Below, piece by piece: positions 1-9,134 of a stretch of DNA of 64,000 nt (positions within the stretch are counted from its first letter, which is position 1; each line of letters begins with the position of its first letter). The position numbers were made by a program, and so were the translations under genes. The notes under the pieces were generated by a model that saw only the letters and a list, made by a program, of their open reading frames with translations, was not told the origin of the DNA and ran no database searches. The DNA comes from Pararhodobacter marinus (GTDB taxonomy: Bacteria; Pseudomonadota; Alphaproteobacteria; Rhodobacterales; Rhodobacteraceae). The stretch is from NCBI RefSeq assembly GCF_003122215.1, contig NZ_QEYD01000002.1, forward strand, positions 310,001 through 374,000. Direction: 5' to 3'.

Positions 1-56
1 GCGCCCCCCCGGGCCGAACAGAACAAAAGAACAGGGACGGACAGGATGGGATCAAC

Positions 57-878
57 ATGGCGATGACGGACGCAACGACGGCCCGCGCTGAAGGAGCGTC
101 CGCCGCGGTGATCGAGGCGAAGGGTCTCAATCTGACCTTCGAGACCAATGACGGGCCGGTTCACGCGCTCAAGGACGTGGATCTGACGATCCGCAAGGGC
201 GAATTCGTCAGTTTCATCGGTCCCTCGGGCTGCGGCAAGACCACGTTCCTGCGCACCATCGCGGATCTGGAATCGCCCACCGGCGGCACGCTCAGCGTGA
301 ACGGCATGACGCCCGAAGAGGCCCGCAAGGCGCGCGCTTACGGATATGTCTTTCAGGCCGCGGGTCTGTATCCTTGGCGCACGATCGAGGCGAATGTGCG
401 CCTGCCCTTGGAAATCATGGGCTATTCCCGGCAGGATCAGTCCGCGCGGGTGCGCGAGGTTCTGGAACTGGTCGAGCTGTCGGGGTTCGAGAAGAAATTC
501 CCGTGGCAATTGTCGGGCGGTATGCAGCAGCGCGCCTCGATCGCGCGGGCGCTGGCCTTCGACGCCGATATCCTGCTGATGGACGAACCCTTCGGGGCGC
601 TCGACGAGATCGTGCGCGACCGGCTGAACGAGGAATTGCTGAAGCTCTGGGCGCGCACGCACAAGACCATCGGATTTGTCACCCACTCGATCCCCGAGGC
701 GGTCTACCTGTCCACCAAGATCGTGGTGATGAGCCCGCGTCCCGGGCGGATCACCGACGTGATCGAATCGACCCTGCCCGCCGAGCGGCCGCTCGATATC
801 CGCGACAGCCCGGAATTCATCGCCATCGCCCACCGCGTCCGCGAAGGGCTGCGGGCGGGTTACGAGGACAATGTCTGA
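57..878 (+). CDS. ABC transporter ATP-binding protein (nitrate/sulfonate/NMT1-type importer)
   Basis: This 273-residue ATPase powers the importer encoded by this gene and the next three. Visible motifs are Walker A GPSGCGKTT (residues 55-63), Q-loop Gln100, signature LSGGMQ (152-157), Walker B DILLMDEPF (171-179) and switch His210. The fold and the following residues (FVTHSIPEAVYLSTKIVVM) are typical of the SsuB/TauB/NrtD group. The ATG at 57 is used; a second ATG at 63 is also possible. It is followed after 3 bases by the first permease, so the genes form one operon whose promoter lies outside the window or in the first 56 bases. Substrate cannot be read from the ATPase; the linked binding protein points to a pyrimidine, thiamine-precursor or flavin-like compound. 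Confidence 0.93.
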   Translation: MAMTDATTARAEGASAAVIEAKGLNLTFETNDGPVHALKDVDLTIRKGEFVSFIGPSGCGKTTFLRTIADLESPTGGTLSVNGMTPEEARKARAYGYVFQAAGLYPWRTIEANVRLPLEIMGYSRQDQSARVREVLELVELSGFEKKFPWQLSGGMQQRASIARALAFDADILLMDEPFGALDEIVRDRLNEELLKLWARTHKTIGFVTHSIPEAVYLSTKIVVMSPRPGRITDVIESTLPAERPLDIRDSPEFIAIAHRVREGLRAGYEDNV

Positions 879-881
879 GCC

Positions 882-1829
882 ATGCGCAAACGGTTTCCGG
901 CTCTTGGCCCCGTCCTTGTCGTCGTCGCGGTGATCCTTGCGATCTGGTATGTCGCCGTGATCCCGATGAACGCGAAATGGGAATACGATCAGGCCGCGCG
1001 CGCGGGGCAAGAGCTGCCCTTCGGCGAGATGGTCGCGCGGACCATGGCGCAGGATCGCCCGGTTCTGCCCGCACCGCATCAGGTGGTGATCGGCGTCTAC
1101 GAGCAGACCGTGGGCTGCGATGCTGTCGGGCGCCGGATGTGCCGCGAGACGACGCCGCTGACGCTGCAGGGCTTCGGCGAGCGGATCGCCGCGTCCTTCA
1201 CCTCGAACCGCAGCCTGATCTACCATGCCGGGATCACGCTCAGCGCGACGCTTCTGGGCTTTCTGATCGGCACCGGCGGCGGGATCCTGCTGGCGATCGG
1301 GATCGTCTATAACCGGGCCGCCGATGCGTCGGTCATGCCCTGGGCGATTGCCAGCCAGACGATTCCGATCATCGCGCTGGCGCCGATGATCATCGTGGTG
1401 CTCAATTCCATCGGCATCTCGGGGCTGATCCCCAAGGCGATCATCGCCGCCTATCTCAGCTTCTTCCCGGTCGTCGTCGGCATGGTGAAGGGGCTGCGGG
1501 CGCCCGATGCGATGCAGCTCGACCTGATGAAGACCTATTCCGCCCCGGGGCGCGACATCTTCGCCAAGCTCCGGCTGCCGATGTCGATGCCCTATCTCTT
1601 CGCCTCGCTGAAGATCGGCATCGCGGCGGCGCTGGTCGGCACCATCGTCGGTGAATTGCCGGTGCAGCAGGGCGGGCTGGGCGTGCGGCTTCTGTCAGGC
1701 AGCTATTACGGCCAGACGATCCAGATCTGGGCCGCGCTTCTGGTCGCGGCGATTCTGGCGGCGGGGCTCGTGGGCATTGTCGGCCTGATCGAGCGGCGGG
1801 TGCTCAAACGAATGGGGATGGCGGCATGA
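882..1829 (+). CDS. ABC transporter permease, NMT1-type importer, subunit 1
   Basis: Inner-membrane permease of 315 residues in the BPD_transp_1 family. A first membrane helix lies at about residues 11-27, followed by an unusual hydrophilic stretch of about 90 residues with two cysteines (C79, C87). The conserved permease core starts near residue 115. The cytoplasmic EAA-type loop is seen around LMKTYSAPGRDIFAKLRLP, which docks on the ATPase. The start ATG lies 3 bases after the ATPase stop. Its stop overlaps the start of the second permease by four bases (ATGA), which implies translational coupling. Family assignment is firm; the substrate is inferred from the binding protein. Confidence 0.9.
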   Translation: MRKRFPALGPVLVVVAVILAIWYVAVIPMNAKWEYDQAARAGQELPFGEMVARTMAQDRPVLPAPHQVVIGVYEQTVGCDAVGRRMCRETTPLTLQGFGERIAASFTSNRSLIYHAGITLSATLLGFLIGTGGGILLAIGIVYNRAADASVMPWAIASQTIPIIALAPMIIVVLNSIGISGLIPKAIIAAYLSFFPVVVGMVKGLRAPDAMQLDLMKTYSAPGRDIFAKLRLPMSMPYLFASLKIGIAAALVGTIVGELPVQQGGLGVRLLSGSYYGQTIQIWAALLVAAILAAGLVGIVGLIERRVLKRMGMAA

Positions 1830-2935
1830 ACGGGCTTTTCGCAATCGGCGGTGGCTATCTGCGCGTGCTGTTCTCGCTCGCGGTGCTGCTGACCTGCTGG
1901 CTGGAACGCGGGGCAGGGGCGCAGCCCACCGATCCGGTCTGCTGGGTGCTGGTGGGCGCGGCGGTGCTGGCCTGGCTCTATGACGAGCTGCCCGAGGGCG
2001 CAGCACGCGTCGTGCTGACCCTGGCGCTCGGCGCGGCGCTGGTCTTTGCCGGGCTGGAACTGGCCGCCGCGCAAACCGGGGGCGAGGGCCCGGCCTTCTG
2101 GGCGGGCTTCGTCGCGGTCTGGCTGGGGGCCTGGGTTCTGGTGGCCTTCGTGGCCGAACTGCCGCAGAAATCCGGCCTTGCGGCGCTGGCCGCGCCGCTC
2201 ATCTTCGGCGCGACAATCCTGTGGGCCTGGGAGACGGCGGTGCACGGGCTGAATGTGCCGCGCGTGATCCTGCCCGCGCCCAGCGAGATCGCCGAACGGC
2301 TGGTCAATTCCACGGATACGCTCTGGACCGATCTGGTGCAGACCTTCGGGCGCGGCGCGCTGTCGGGCTTTGTCATCGGCTGCGGCTCTGCCTTCCTGTT
2401 CGCGCTGGTGGTCGACCGCTACCCGTTCCTGCGCCGGGGCCTTCTGCCGGTCGGCAACTTCCTGGCCGCTTTGCCGATCATCGGCACGGCGCCCATTTTC
2501 GTGATGTGGTTCGGCTTCGACTGGCCGTCGAAAGCGGCGGTCGTGGTGGCGATGGTGTTCTTTCCCATGCTGGTCAACACCGTGCAGGGGCTGGCCGCCA
2601 CCGACAGCATGCAGCGCGACCTGATGCGGACCTATTCGGCCAGCTGGTGGCAGACGCTGATCCGCCTGCGGCTGCCGGCGGCGATGCCTTTCGTTTTCAA
2701 CGGGCTCAAAATTTGTGCCACTCTGGCCCTGATCGGGGCGATCGTAGCCGAGTTCTTCGGCTCGCCCACCTATGGAATGGGCTTCCGTATTTCCACCGAG
2801 GTCGGGCGCTTGCAGCTTCCGATGGTGTGGGCAGAAATCGCCGTGGCCGCGGCCCTCGGGTCGGCGTTCTATGGCGTCTGGGCTCTGCTCGAACGGCGGG
2901 TGACCTTCTGGCACCCCTCGCAGCGCGGCAGATAA
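1826..2935 (+). CDS. ABC transporter permease, NMT1-type importer, subunit 2 with extra N-terminal helices
   Basis: Second permease, 369 residues. The C-terminal 250 residues carry the BPD_transp_1 fold with its EAA loop (LMRTYSASWWQTLIRLRLP), clearly homologous to the first permease. The first 120 residues hold about four extra hydrophobic segments not needed for the standard fold (for example around residues 8-24, 34-54, 58-80 and 90-112). It starts by ATGA overlap with subunit 1 and is followed after 44 bases by the binding protein. Two non-identical permeases imply a heterodimeric channel, whereas many SsuC/TauC systems use a homodimer. Confidence 0.88.
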   Translation: MNGLFAIGGGYLRVLFSLAVLLTCWLERGAGAQPTDPVCWVLVGAAVLAWLYDELPEGAARVVLTLALGAALVFAGLELAAAQTGGEGPAFWAGFVAVWLGAWVLVAFVAELPQKSGLAALAAPLIFGATILWAWETAVHGLNVPRVILPAPSEIAERLVNSTDTLWTDLVQTFGRGALSGFVIGCGSAFLFALVVDRYPFLRRGLLPVGNFLAALPIIGTAPIFVMWFGFDWPSKAAVVVAMVFFPMLVNTVQGLAATDSMQRDLMRTYSASWWQTLIRLRLPAAMPFVFNGLKICATLALIGAIVAEFFGSPTYGMGFRISTEVGRLQLPMVWAEIAVAAALGSAFYGVWALLERRVTFWHPSQRGR

Positions 2936-2979
2936 GACCGGTCCCGCAAAAGGGGCCGACAACAAGGAGGTTGAGAACC

Positions 2980-3972
2980 ATGAAGAAGATTACCCTTGCC
3001 GGTTTCGTATCGGCCCTCGCCCTGACCGCCGGCATGGCGCAGGCGCAGGACGCGGTGACGCTGCAGCTGAAATGGGTCACGCAGGCCCAGTTCGCGGGCT
3101 ATTACGTCGCGCTTGAGAACGGCTATTACGAGGAAGCCGGGCTCGACGTGACGATCCTGCCGGGCGGTCCCGACATCGCGCCGGTGCAGGTGCTGATGGG
3201 CGGCGGCGCCGATGTGATGGTCGACTGGATGCCCTCGGCGCTGGCCGCGCGCGAGCAGGGCGCCCCGGTCGTGAACATCGCCCAGCCCTTCACCCGGTCG
3301 GGCATGATGCTGACCTGTCTGGCCGAATCGGGCATCACCTCGCCCGAGGATTTCCCGGGCCGCACGCTGGGCGTCTGGTTCTTCGGCAACGAATACCCGT
3401 TCCTGTCGTGGATGGCGCATCTGGGCATTCCGACCGAGGGCGGCGAGGACGGTGTCGAGGTCCTGCGTCAGGGCTTCAACGTCGATCCGCTGCTGCAGGG
3501 GCAGGCCGACTGCATCTCGACCATGACCTACAACGAATACTGGCAGGTCATCGACGCGGGCATCACCGAGGATCAACTGATCACCTTCAAATACGAAGAC
3601 CAGGGCGTCGCCACGCTCGAAGACGGTCTCTATGTGCTTGAAGAGAACCTCGAGGATCCGGCCTTCGTCGACCGCATGGCGCGGTTTGTCGCGGCGTCGA
3701 TGCGCGGCTGGGAATGGGCGGCCGAGAACCCCGAGGAAGCGGCCGAGATCGTGCTGGATAACGACCAGACCGGCGCCCAGACGCTGGAGCATCAGGTCCG
3801 CATGATGGGCGAGGTCGCGCTGCTGACCGAAGGCTCGACCGGCGTGCTGGACGAGGAAGCCTATGAGCGCACCGTAGCCACGCTGCTGGGCGGCGGCTCT
3901 GACCCGGTGATCACCGCCGAGCCCGAAGGCGCCTGGACCCATGCCGTCACGGATGCCATGACCGCCGAGTGA
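2980..3972 (+). CDS. NMT1/THI5-like periplasmic substrate-binding protein
   Basis: A 330-residue binding protein with a clear Sec signal peptide (MKKITLAGFVSALALTAG, cleavage probably after AQA near residue 22). The mature N-terminus, LQLKWVTQAQFAGYYVALE, is the hallmark of NMT1/THI5-like binding proteins such as ThiY and RibY, which bind pyrimidine thiamine precursors or riboflavin. The start is fixed by a strong ribosome site AAGGAGG at 2964-2970. It is the last gene of the importer operon and is closed by a rho-independent terminator about 30 bases downstream. Exact ligand is unknown: a thiamine-pyrimidine or flavin is the best guess from family membership, not from ligand residues. Confidence 0.9.
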   Translation: MKKITLAGFVSALALTAGMAQAQDAVTLQLKWVTQAQFAGYYVALENGYYEEAGLDVTILPGGPDIAPVQVLMGGGADVMVDWMPSALAAREQGAPVVNIAQPFTRSGMMLTCLAESGITSPEDFPGRTLGVWFFGNEYPFLSWMAHLGIPTEGGEDGVEVLRQGFNVDPLLQGQADCISTMTYNEYWQVIDAGITEDQLITFKYEDQGVATLEDGLYVLEENLEDPAFVDRMARFVAASMRGWEWAAENPEEAAEIVLDNDQTGAQTLEHQVRMMGEVALLTEGSTGVLDEEAYERTVATLLGGGSDPVITAEPEGAWTHAVTDAMTAE

Positions 3973-4001
3973 GGCTTTCCTGCATCACCGTTGCAAGACA
4001 A

Positions 4002-4032
4002 CCGGGGCCCCGCGCGGGCCCCGGATTTTTTT
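4002..4032 (+). terminator. Rho-independent terminator of the NMT1-type importer operon
   Basis: Perfect 9-bp GC stem, CCGGGGCCC (4002-4010) with GGGCCCCGG (4016-4024), a 5-base loop CGCGC, then A and seven Ts (4026-4032). It separates the importer operon from nrdJ. Confidence 0.92.
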
Positions 4033-4198
4033 CGCCCGGCGCAGGGATGAGAGATTCGGTCGGCAAGCGGGCCGAAACACTGGTAAACAAAAGGGCGCCC
4101 GATCGTGAATCGGTGCACCCCTTGTGGGCACTTCCCGGGTCAAGCGCAAAATCCGGTGCCCGGTGCAAAGAATCGCGTTGACCATCCCTGCCAATTTG

Positions 4199-4239
4199 CT
4201 GCAAGTTGTATGGGCCGACAACAGGGCCACTAGATATAG
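4199..4239 (+). promoter_or_regulatory. NrdR-box-like operator pair upstream of nrdJ
   Basis: CTAGATATAG at 4230-4239 matches nine of ten core positions of the NrdR consensus (CwAtATaTwG) and sits in the near-palindrome ACTAGATATAGT. Exactly 31 bases upstream, at 4199-4208, lies a weak second match, CTGCAAGTTG. NrdR boxes normally occur in pairs about three helical turns apart. NrdR is an ATP/dATP-sensing repressor of ribonucleotide reductase genes. The downstream box is convincing, the upstream one only suggestive. Confidence 0.6.
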
Positions 4240-4240
4240 T

Positions 4241-4423
4241 AAGGCTCGCCGAGGCAGGGACAGACCGAGCAGAATCGCAGCCGCTACCGGGATTCCGGAG
4301 CAATCGGCGCACGGACAGGTGCGCCGAGCGAGAGGATATGTCGAGAGTTCCAGCCAACCGCGGGCGCGTTCGTGCCGCCGTCCTGTTGTCACTATCATTC
4401 TTAGGACACAGGGGACCGGGCCT
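4241..4423 (+). promoter_or_regulatory. Structured 5' leader of nrdJ
   Basis: About 180 bases without a gene lie between the NrdR-like box and the nrdJ start. The segment holds a small hairpin CCGG-GATT-CCGG near 4288-4299, then a perfect 8-bp stem CGGCGCAC (4305-4312) / GTGCGCCG (4319-4326) with loop GGACAG. No T-run follows, so this is not a terminator. The upstream part of the intergenic region (4033-4198) shows no gene. A cis-acting RNA, possibly related to the described nrdJ RNA motif, is an inference. Confidence 0.45.
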
Positions 4424-7400
4424 ATGAAAATCGAGCGCAAATTCACGACCGAAGGCAAGGACGCCTACGCGGCTCTCGCCTTCACGACCACCGTATCGGA
4501 GATTCGCAATCCCGACGGCAAGATCGTGTTCCGCAACGATCAGGTCGAAGTCCCGCAGGGCTGGTCGCAGGTTGCCTCGGACGTCATCGCCCAGAAATAC
4601 TTCCGCAAGGCCGGTGTCCCCGCCCGCCTGAAAAAGGTCTCGGAAAAGGGCGTGCCCGAATTCCTGTGGCGCTCGGTCCCCGACGAGAAAGCGCTGGCCG
4701 AGCTGCCCGAGGACGAGCGTTTCACCGGCGAGACCTCGGCCAAGCAGGTCTTCGACCGCCTGGCCGGCGCCTGGGCCTATTGGGGCTGGAAGGGCGGCTA
4801 CTTCTCGACCGAAGCCGACGCGCAGGCCTATTTCGACGAGATGCGGGTGATGCTGGCGCGCCAGATGGCCGCGCCGAACTCGCCGCAATGGTTCAACACG
4901 GGCCTGCACTGGGCTTACGGCATTGATGGCCCGTCGCAGGGTCACTTCTACGTCGACCCCTTCACCCACAAGCTGGTGAAATCGAAGTCGAGCTATGAAC
5001 ACCCGCAGCCCCACGCCTGCTTCATCCAGTCCGTCAGCGACGATCTGGTGAACGAGGGCGGGATCATGGACCTGTGGGTTCGCGAAGCGCGGCTGTTCAA
5101 ATACGGCTCGGGCACCGGCACCAACTTCTCCAGCCTGCGGGCCGAGGGCGAGAAGCTCTCGGGCGGCGGCAAGTCGTCGGGTCTGATGGGTTTCCTGAAG
5201 ATCGGCGACCGCGCGGCAGGCGCGATCAAGTCAGGCGGCACCACGCGCCGCGCGGCGAAGATGGTGATCATCGACATGGATCACCCCGATATCGAGGACT
5301 TCATCAACTGGAAGGTCATCGAAGAGCAGAAGGTGGCTTCGCTGGTCGCCGGCTCGAAGGCGCATGAAGCGCGCCTGAACGAGATCTTCGACGCGATCCG
5401 CACCTGGGACGGCTCGTCCGAGGACGCCGTCGATCCGGCGAAGAATCCGACGCTCAAGGCGGCGATCCGCTCGGCCAAGAAGGCGATGATCCCCGACACC
5501 TATACCAACCGCGTGCTGCAATACGCGCGTCAGGGCTATACCTCGATCGAGTTCCCGACCTACGACACCGACTGGGATTCCGAAGCCTATGTCTCGGTCT
5601 CGGGCCAGAACTCGAACAACTCGGTCCGCGTGACCGACGCCTTCCTGAAGGCCGTCAAGGAAGACGCGCCGTGGGAATTGCTGCAGCGCACCGACGGCAA
5701 GGTCGCCAAGACCGTCTCGGCGCGCGAGCTCTGGGATCAGGTCGGCCATGCCGCCTGGGCCTGCGCCGATCCCGGCATCCAGTTCCACGACACGGTCAAC
5801 GCCTGGCATACCTGCCCGGAAGACGGCGCGATCCGCGGCTCGAACCCGTGCTCGGAATACATGTTCCTCGATGATACGGCCTGCAACCTGGCCTCGATGA
5901 ACCTGCTGAAATTCTTCGACGGCCAGAAATTCGACGCCGAAGCCTATATCCACGCCTCGCGCCTGTGGACCATCACGCTGGAAATCTCGGTGATGATGGC
6001 GCAGTTCCCGTCCAAGGAAATCGCGCAGCGTTCGTACGATTACCGCACGCTGGGTCTGGGCTATGCCAATATCGGCGGCCTGCTGATGAACATGGGCTTC
6101 GGCTATGACAGCGACGAGGGCCGCGCGCTGGCCGGTGCGCTGACCGCGATCATGACGGGCGTGAGCTATGCCACCTCGGCCGAGATGGCCGCCGAGCTGG
6201 GCGCCTTCCCGGGCTATGCCCGCAACCGCCAGCACATGCTGCGCGTGATCCGCAACCACCGCCGTGCGGCGCATGGCCTGACCGATTTCGAAGACGTCAA
6301 CGTCACGCCCGTTCTGCTTGACGCGGCCAATTGCCCCGATGCCTCGCTGGTCGCTCTGGCCCGCTCGGCCTGGGATGAAGCGCTGGCGCTGGGGGAACAG
6401 CACGGCTACCGCAACGCGCAGGCTACCGTCATTGCGCCCACCGGCACGATCGGTCTGGTCATGGATTGCGACACGACCGGCATCGAGCCCGATTTCGCGC
6501 TGGTGAAGTTCAAGAAACTGGCCGGCGGCGGCTATTTCAAGATCATCAACCAGTCGGTCCCCGCCGCGCTGACGAAACTGGGCTACAAACCCAGCCAGAT
6601 CGAGGAAATCGTCGCCTATGCCGTGGGACATGGCACGATCGGTCAGGCGCCGGGCATCAACCACACCGCGCTGATCGGGCACGGCTTCGGCCCGGCCGAG
6701 ATCAAGAAGGTCGAAACCGCGCTGGCCACGGCCTTTGACATCCGCTTCGTGTTCAACCAGTGGACGCTGGGCGAGGAATTCTGCCGCGAGACGCTGGGCA
6801 TCCCGCAGGCCAAGCTCAATGATCCGTCCTTCGACCTGCTCAAGCATCTGGGCTTCACCAAGGCGCAGGTCGAAGCTGCCAACGATCACGTGCTGGGCAC
6901 GATGACGCTGGAAGGCGCGCCGCATCTGAAGCCCGAGCATTACGCGGTCTTCGACTGCGCCAATGCCTGCGGCAAGAAGGGCAAGCGATACCTGTCGGTC
7001 GACAGCCATATCCGCATGATGGCGGCGGCGCAGAGCTTCATCTCGGGCGCGATCTCGAAGACGATCAACATGCCGAACTCGGCCACGATCGACGAGACCC
7101 TGGCAGCCTACGAGCTGTCCTGGTCGCTGGGGATCAAGGCCAACGCGCTTTATCGCGACGGCTCGAAACTGTCGCAGCCGCTGGCCTCGGCGCTGATCGA
7201 GGATGACGAGGAAGCCGAAGAGATCCTCGCCAACGGCTCGCTGCAGGAAAAAGCGGCGGTGATCGCCGAGAAGATCGTCGAGAAGGTGATCGTCAAGGAA
7301 ATTGCTCGCGGTCGCGAAAAGCTGCCCGAGCGCCGCAAGGGCTATACCCAGAAAGCCATCGTCGGCGGCCACAAGGTCTATCTGCGCACCGGCGAATACG

Positions 7401-8131
7401 GCGACGGGCGTCTGGGCGAGATCTTCATCGACATGCACAAGGAAGGCGCGGGCTTCCGGGCGATGATGAACAACTTCGCCATCGCAGTGTCCGTGGGCCT
7501 GCAATACGGCGTGCCGCTGGAGGAATTCGTGGACGCCTTCACCTTCACCCGGTTCGAACCGGCGGGCATGGTGCAGGGCAACGAGGCGATCAAGAACGCG
7601 ACCTCGATCCTGGATTACATCTTCCGCGAGCTGGCGATCTCGTATCTCGACCGCACGGATCTGGCGCATGTGAAACCTTCGGGCGCGTCGTTCGACGACC
7701 TGGGTTCGGGGGACAAGGAAGGCCAGAAGAACGTGAGCCCGGTCTCGGACGACGCGGCCTCGCGCGGGCTGGAAGTGCTGCGCCAGATCTCGTCGACCGG
7801 GTATCTGCGCAAGCGCCTGCCGCAGGAGCTGGTGGTGCTGCAGGGCGGGTCGTCGTCGGTGAGCGCGGTCTCCTCGGTCCAGCCTCTGGCCCGGACCGCC
7901 GACGGCACCATGGCGCCGCAACCGATCCCGCCGCTGGGCGGCGTTTCGATCGCCGCGCGGACGGAAACCTCGGTCGAGGCGGTCTCGGCAATGGGGATGG
8001 ATGCGCGCACCAAGGCCCGGATGCAGGGCTACGAGGGCGATCCCTGCGGCGAGTGCGGCAACTACACGCTGGTGCGTAACGGCACCTGCATGAAGTGCAA
8101 CACCTGCGGCTCGACGAGCGGTTGTAGCTGA
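4424..8131 (+). CDS. nrdJ: Adenosylcobalamin-dependent (class II) ribonucleotide reductase
   Basis: Reduces ribonucleotides to deoxyribonucleotides using adenosylcobalamin as radical source, so it works with or without oxygen. The protein has 1235 residues, in the normal range of the long alphaproteobacterial NrdJ form. Visible are the first redox cysteine in HACFIQSV (about residue 196), the active-site segment [16 protein letters not shown] (about 474) and a C-terminal Cys-rich tail CGECGNYTL...[13 protein letters not shown] (from about 1207) that carries reducing equivalents. The ATG at 4424 is chosen because homologues begin MKIERKFT; the frame stays open 300 bases further upstream but that part looks non-coding. 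It is monocistronic and ends at a hairpin terminator. Confidence 0.97.
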   Translation: MKIERKFTTEGKDAYAALAFTTTVSEIRNPDGKIVFRNDQVEVPQGWSQVASDVIAQKYFRKAGVPARLKKVSEKGVPEFLWRSVPDEKALAELPEDERFTGETSAKQVFDRLAGAWAYWGWKGGYFSTEADAQAYFDEMRVMLARQMAAPNSPQWFNTGLHWAYGIDGPSQGHFYVDPFTHKLVKSKSSYEHPQPHACFIQSVSDDLVNEGGIMDLWVREARLFKYGSGTGTNFSSLRAEGEKLSGGGKSSGLMGFLKIGDRAAGAIKSGGTTRRAAKMVIIDMDHPDIEDFINWKVIEEQKVASLVAGSKAHEARLNEIFDAIRTWDGSSEDAVDPAKNPTLKAAIRSAKKAMIPDTYTNRVLQYARQGYTSIEFPTYDTDWDSEAYVSVSGQNSNNSVRVTDAFLKAVKEDAPWELLQRTDGKVAKTVSARELWDQVGHAAWACADPGIQFHDTVNAWHTCPEDGAIRGSNPCSEYMFLDDTACNLASMNLLKFFDGQKFDAEAYIHASRLWTITLEISVMMAQFPSKEIAQRSYDYRTLGLGYANIGGLLMNMGFGYDSDEGRALAGALTAIMTGVSYATSAEMAAELGAFPGYARNRQHMLRVIRNHRRAAHGLTDFEDVNVTPVLLDAANCPDASLVALARSAWDEALALGEQHGYRNAQATVIAPTGTIGLVMDCDTTGIEPDFALVKFKKLAGGGYFKIINQSVPAALTKLGYKPSQIEEIVAYAVGHGTIGQAPGINHTALIGHGFGPAEIKKVETALATAFDIRFVFNQWTLGEEFCRETLGIPQAKLNDPSFDLLKHLGFTKAQVEAANDHVLGTMTLEGAPHLKPEHYAVFDCANACGKKGKRYLSVDSHIRMMAAAQSFISGAISKTINMPNSATIDETLAAYELSWSLGIKANALYRDGSKLSQPLASALIEDDEEAEEILANGSLQEKAAVIAEKIVEKVIVKEIARGREKLPERRKGYTQKAIVGGHKVYLRTGEYGDGRLGEIFIDMHKEGAGFRAMMNNFAIAVSVGLQYGVPLEEFVDAFTFTRFEPAGMVQGNEAIKNATSILDYIFRELAISYLDRTDLAHVKPSGASFDDLGSGDKEGQKNVSPVSDDAASRGLEVLRQISSTGYLRKRLPQELVVLQGGSSSVSAVSSVQPLARTADGTMAPQPIPPLGGVSIAARTETSVEAVSAMGMDARTKARMQGYEGDPCGECGNYTLVRNGTCMKCNTCGSTSGCS

Positions 8132-8161
8132 TCCCGGCGCCCAAGGCCGGAGAGGCGCAAA

Positions 8162-8185
8162 GGGCCGGGGGTAACCCCGGCCCTT
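8162..8185 (+). terminator. Terminator hairpin after nrdJ
   Basis: Perfect 9-bp stem GGGCCGGGG (8162-8170) / CCCCGGCCC (8175-8183) with GTAA loop, followed by TTCCTGATT. The T-run is weak but placement just after the stop fits a terminator. Confidence 0.7.
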
Positions 8186-8243
8186 CCTGATTGTCAGCCG
8201 ATGATCGTCAGGGCAGGCGGCTAGGTGCCAGCCCGTGGGGCGA

Positions 8244-8888
8244 TCAGTCCCCGACCGACACGGACAGGCCGCCGCTGCCCAGCGACACGCCGACACCGTC
8301 CTCGCCGCCGATGCCGGCATTGATGCCGCCATCGTTGTCCGACCCGTCGCCGGTGCCACCGCCGCCTATATCGGCGTTGATCCCGCCGGTATTGTTGCTG
8401 GCGGTGCCTTCGCCAAGACCGACATTGATCCCGCCGCTATTGTCCGACCCGGCATCCGAGCCGACGCCGGCATTGATCCCGCCGTCATTGTCGGACGCGG
8501 CCTCCGTCCCGACACCGACATTCACGCCGCCGTCGTTCGACTGGGCAGCGCCTTCGCCGATTCCGACATTGATGCCGTCGCCGCCCGCGGTGACGCTGAT
8601 CGTGCCATCGCCGTCATCAGCGCCGTCACCGTCGCCATCGCCCTCACCGTCACCATCTCCCGGAGAGTCGGGATCGGGCGACTCGGGGTCGGTGCCGGGC
8701 GGTGTTCCGGGCTCGCCGGCATCCGCGAAGATGTTCTCGCATTCGCCGTCGAGAACCATTTGCAGCTGTTCCGGCGTCAGATCGCGGGCCGAGCGTTCAC
8801 AAAAGGCCGCCCCTTGAGCGAGCGCCGCGCCAGGAAGGCTCGCGCCGGCAACAATGAGGGCCAAAACTATGGAATTGTTACGTTTCAT
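8244..8888 (-). CDS. Secreted Asp/Gly-rich protein with 16-residue tandem repeats
   Basis: I do not recognise a named family. The 214-residue product has a Sec signal peptide (residues 1-25, ending AALAQ). A short segment with two cysteines (C30, C50; CERSARDL...DGEC) follows, then an acidic Pro/Asp/Gly linker (about 57-95, with runs of GDGD). From about residue 102 come six copies of a 16-residue unit resembling DGGINVGVGxxAxSDN. A ribosome site AGGAG lies just upstream of the ATG at 8888; the frame extends further but that part lacks coding character. The DN-DGG pattern recalls calcium-binding repeat or beta-solenoid proteins; an extracellular structural or matrix role is conceivable but unproven. 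It is a single gene, convergent with nrdJ. Confidence 0.8.
   Translation of the reverse strand: MKRNNSIVLALIVAGASLPGAALAQGAAFCERSARDLTPEQLQMVLDGECENIFADAGEPGTPPGTDPESPDPDSPGDGDGEGDGDGDGADDGDGTISVTAGGDGINVGIGEGAAQSNDGGVNVGVGTEAASDNDGGINAGVGSDAGSDNSGGINVGLGEGTASNNTGGINADIGGGGTGDGSDNDGGINAGIGGEDGVGVSLGSGGLSVSVGD
8297..8585 (-). repeat. 48-bp coding tandem repeat in the secreted protein gene
   Basis: About six imperfect copies of a 48-base unit encode the 16-residue motif; the recurring plus-strand text is of the type ATTGATCCCGCC followed by an A/T-rich GTTGTCCGAC block. Spacing is regular except for a 3-codon insertion in the fifth copy. Confidence 0.8.
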
Positions 8889-9072
8889 GGTCAGTCTCCT
8901 CTCTCGGTAGGTCGCCGCGGTGGAAAATGCGGCTACACTTGGTAAACGATTCCGGTGGCAGAACAGTTTCAAAAAACGTCCCAGAGTTGAGTGCTGCCCC
9001 GCCGCATGGGGCAGTTCGTCAGACATTCGGAAAGGGCCGGGCGCGGCATATTGGGATGCCCCCGGGGAGACG

Positions 9073-9097
9073 AAAAAAGGAGGGCTCGCGCCCTCCT
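9073..9097 (-). terminator. Terminator of the dipeptide ABC operon
   Basis: 8-bp stem AGGAGGGC/GCCCTCCT (9078-9097) with a 4-base loop; read on the minus strand it is followed by six Ts (plus-strand A-run 9073-9078). It lies just beyond the last gene of the operon. Confidence 0.9.
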
Positions 9098-9134
9098 GAT
9101 ATCGCTGACTGTGTTGCCGGCCGGGAACCTCGGG

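Noticed and set aside
4033..4423. Cobalamin riboswitch upstream of nrdJ
   Set aside because: B12-dependence of the enzyme makes it tempting, but I find no convincing B12 box or the expected multi-stem layout. A different leader RNA is reported instead as a hypothesis.
5231..8359. Open frame of more than 1000 codons on the minus strand opposite nrdJ
   Set aside because: It is a shadow of nrdJ in GC-rich DNA: composition is Arg/Ala/His-rich, no family is recognisable, and the plus strand encodes a fully conserved enzyme.
8297..8585. CRISPR-like array of repeats
   Set aside because: Units are contiguous, imperfect, of 48 bases and in frame within a coding region, with no spacers.
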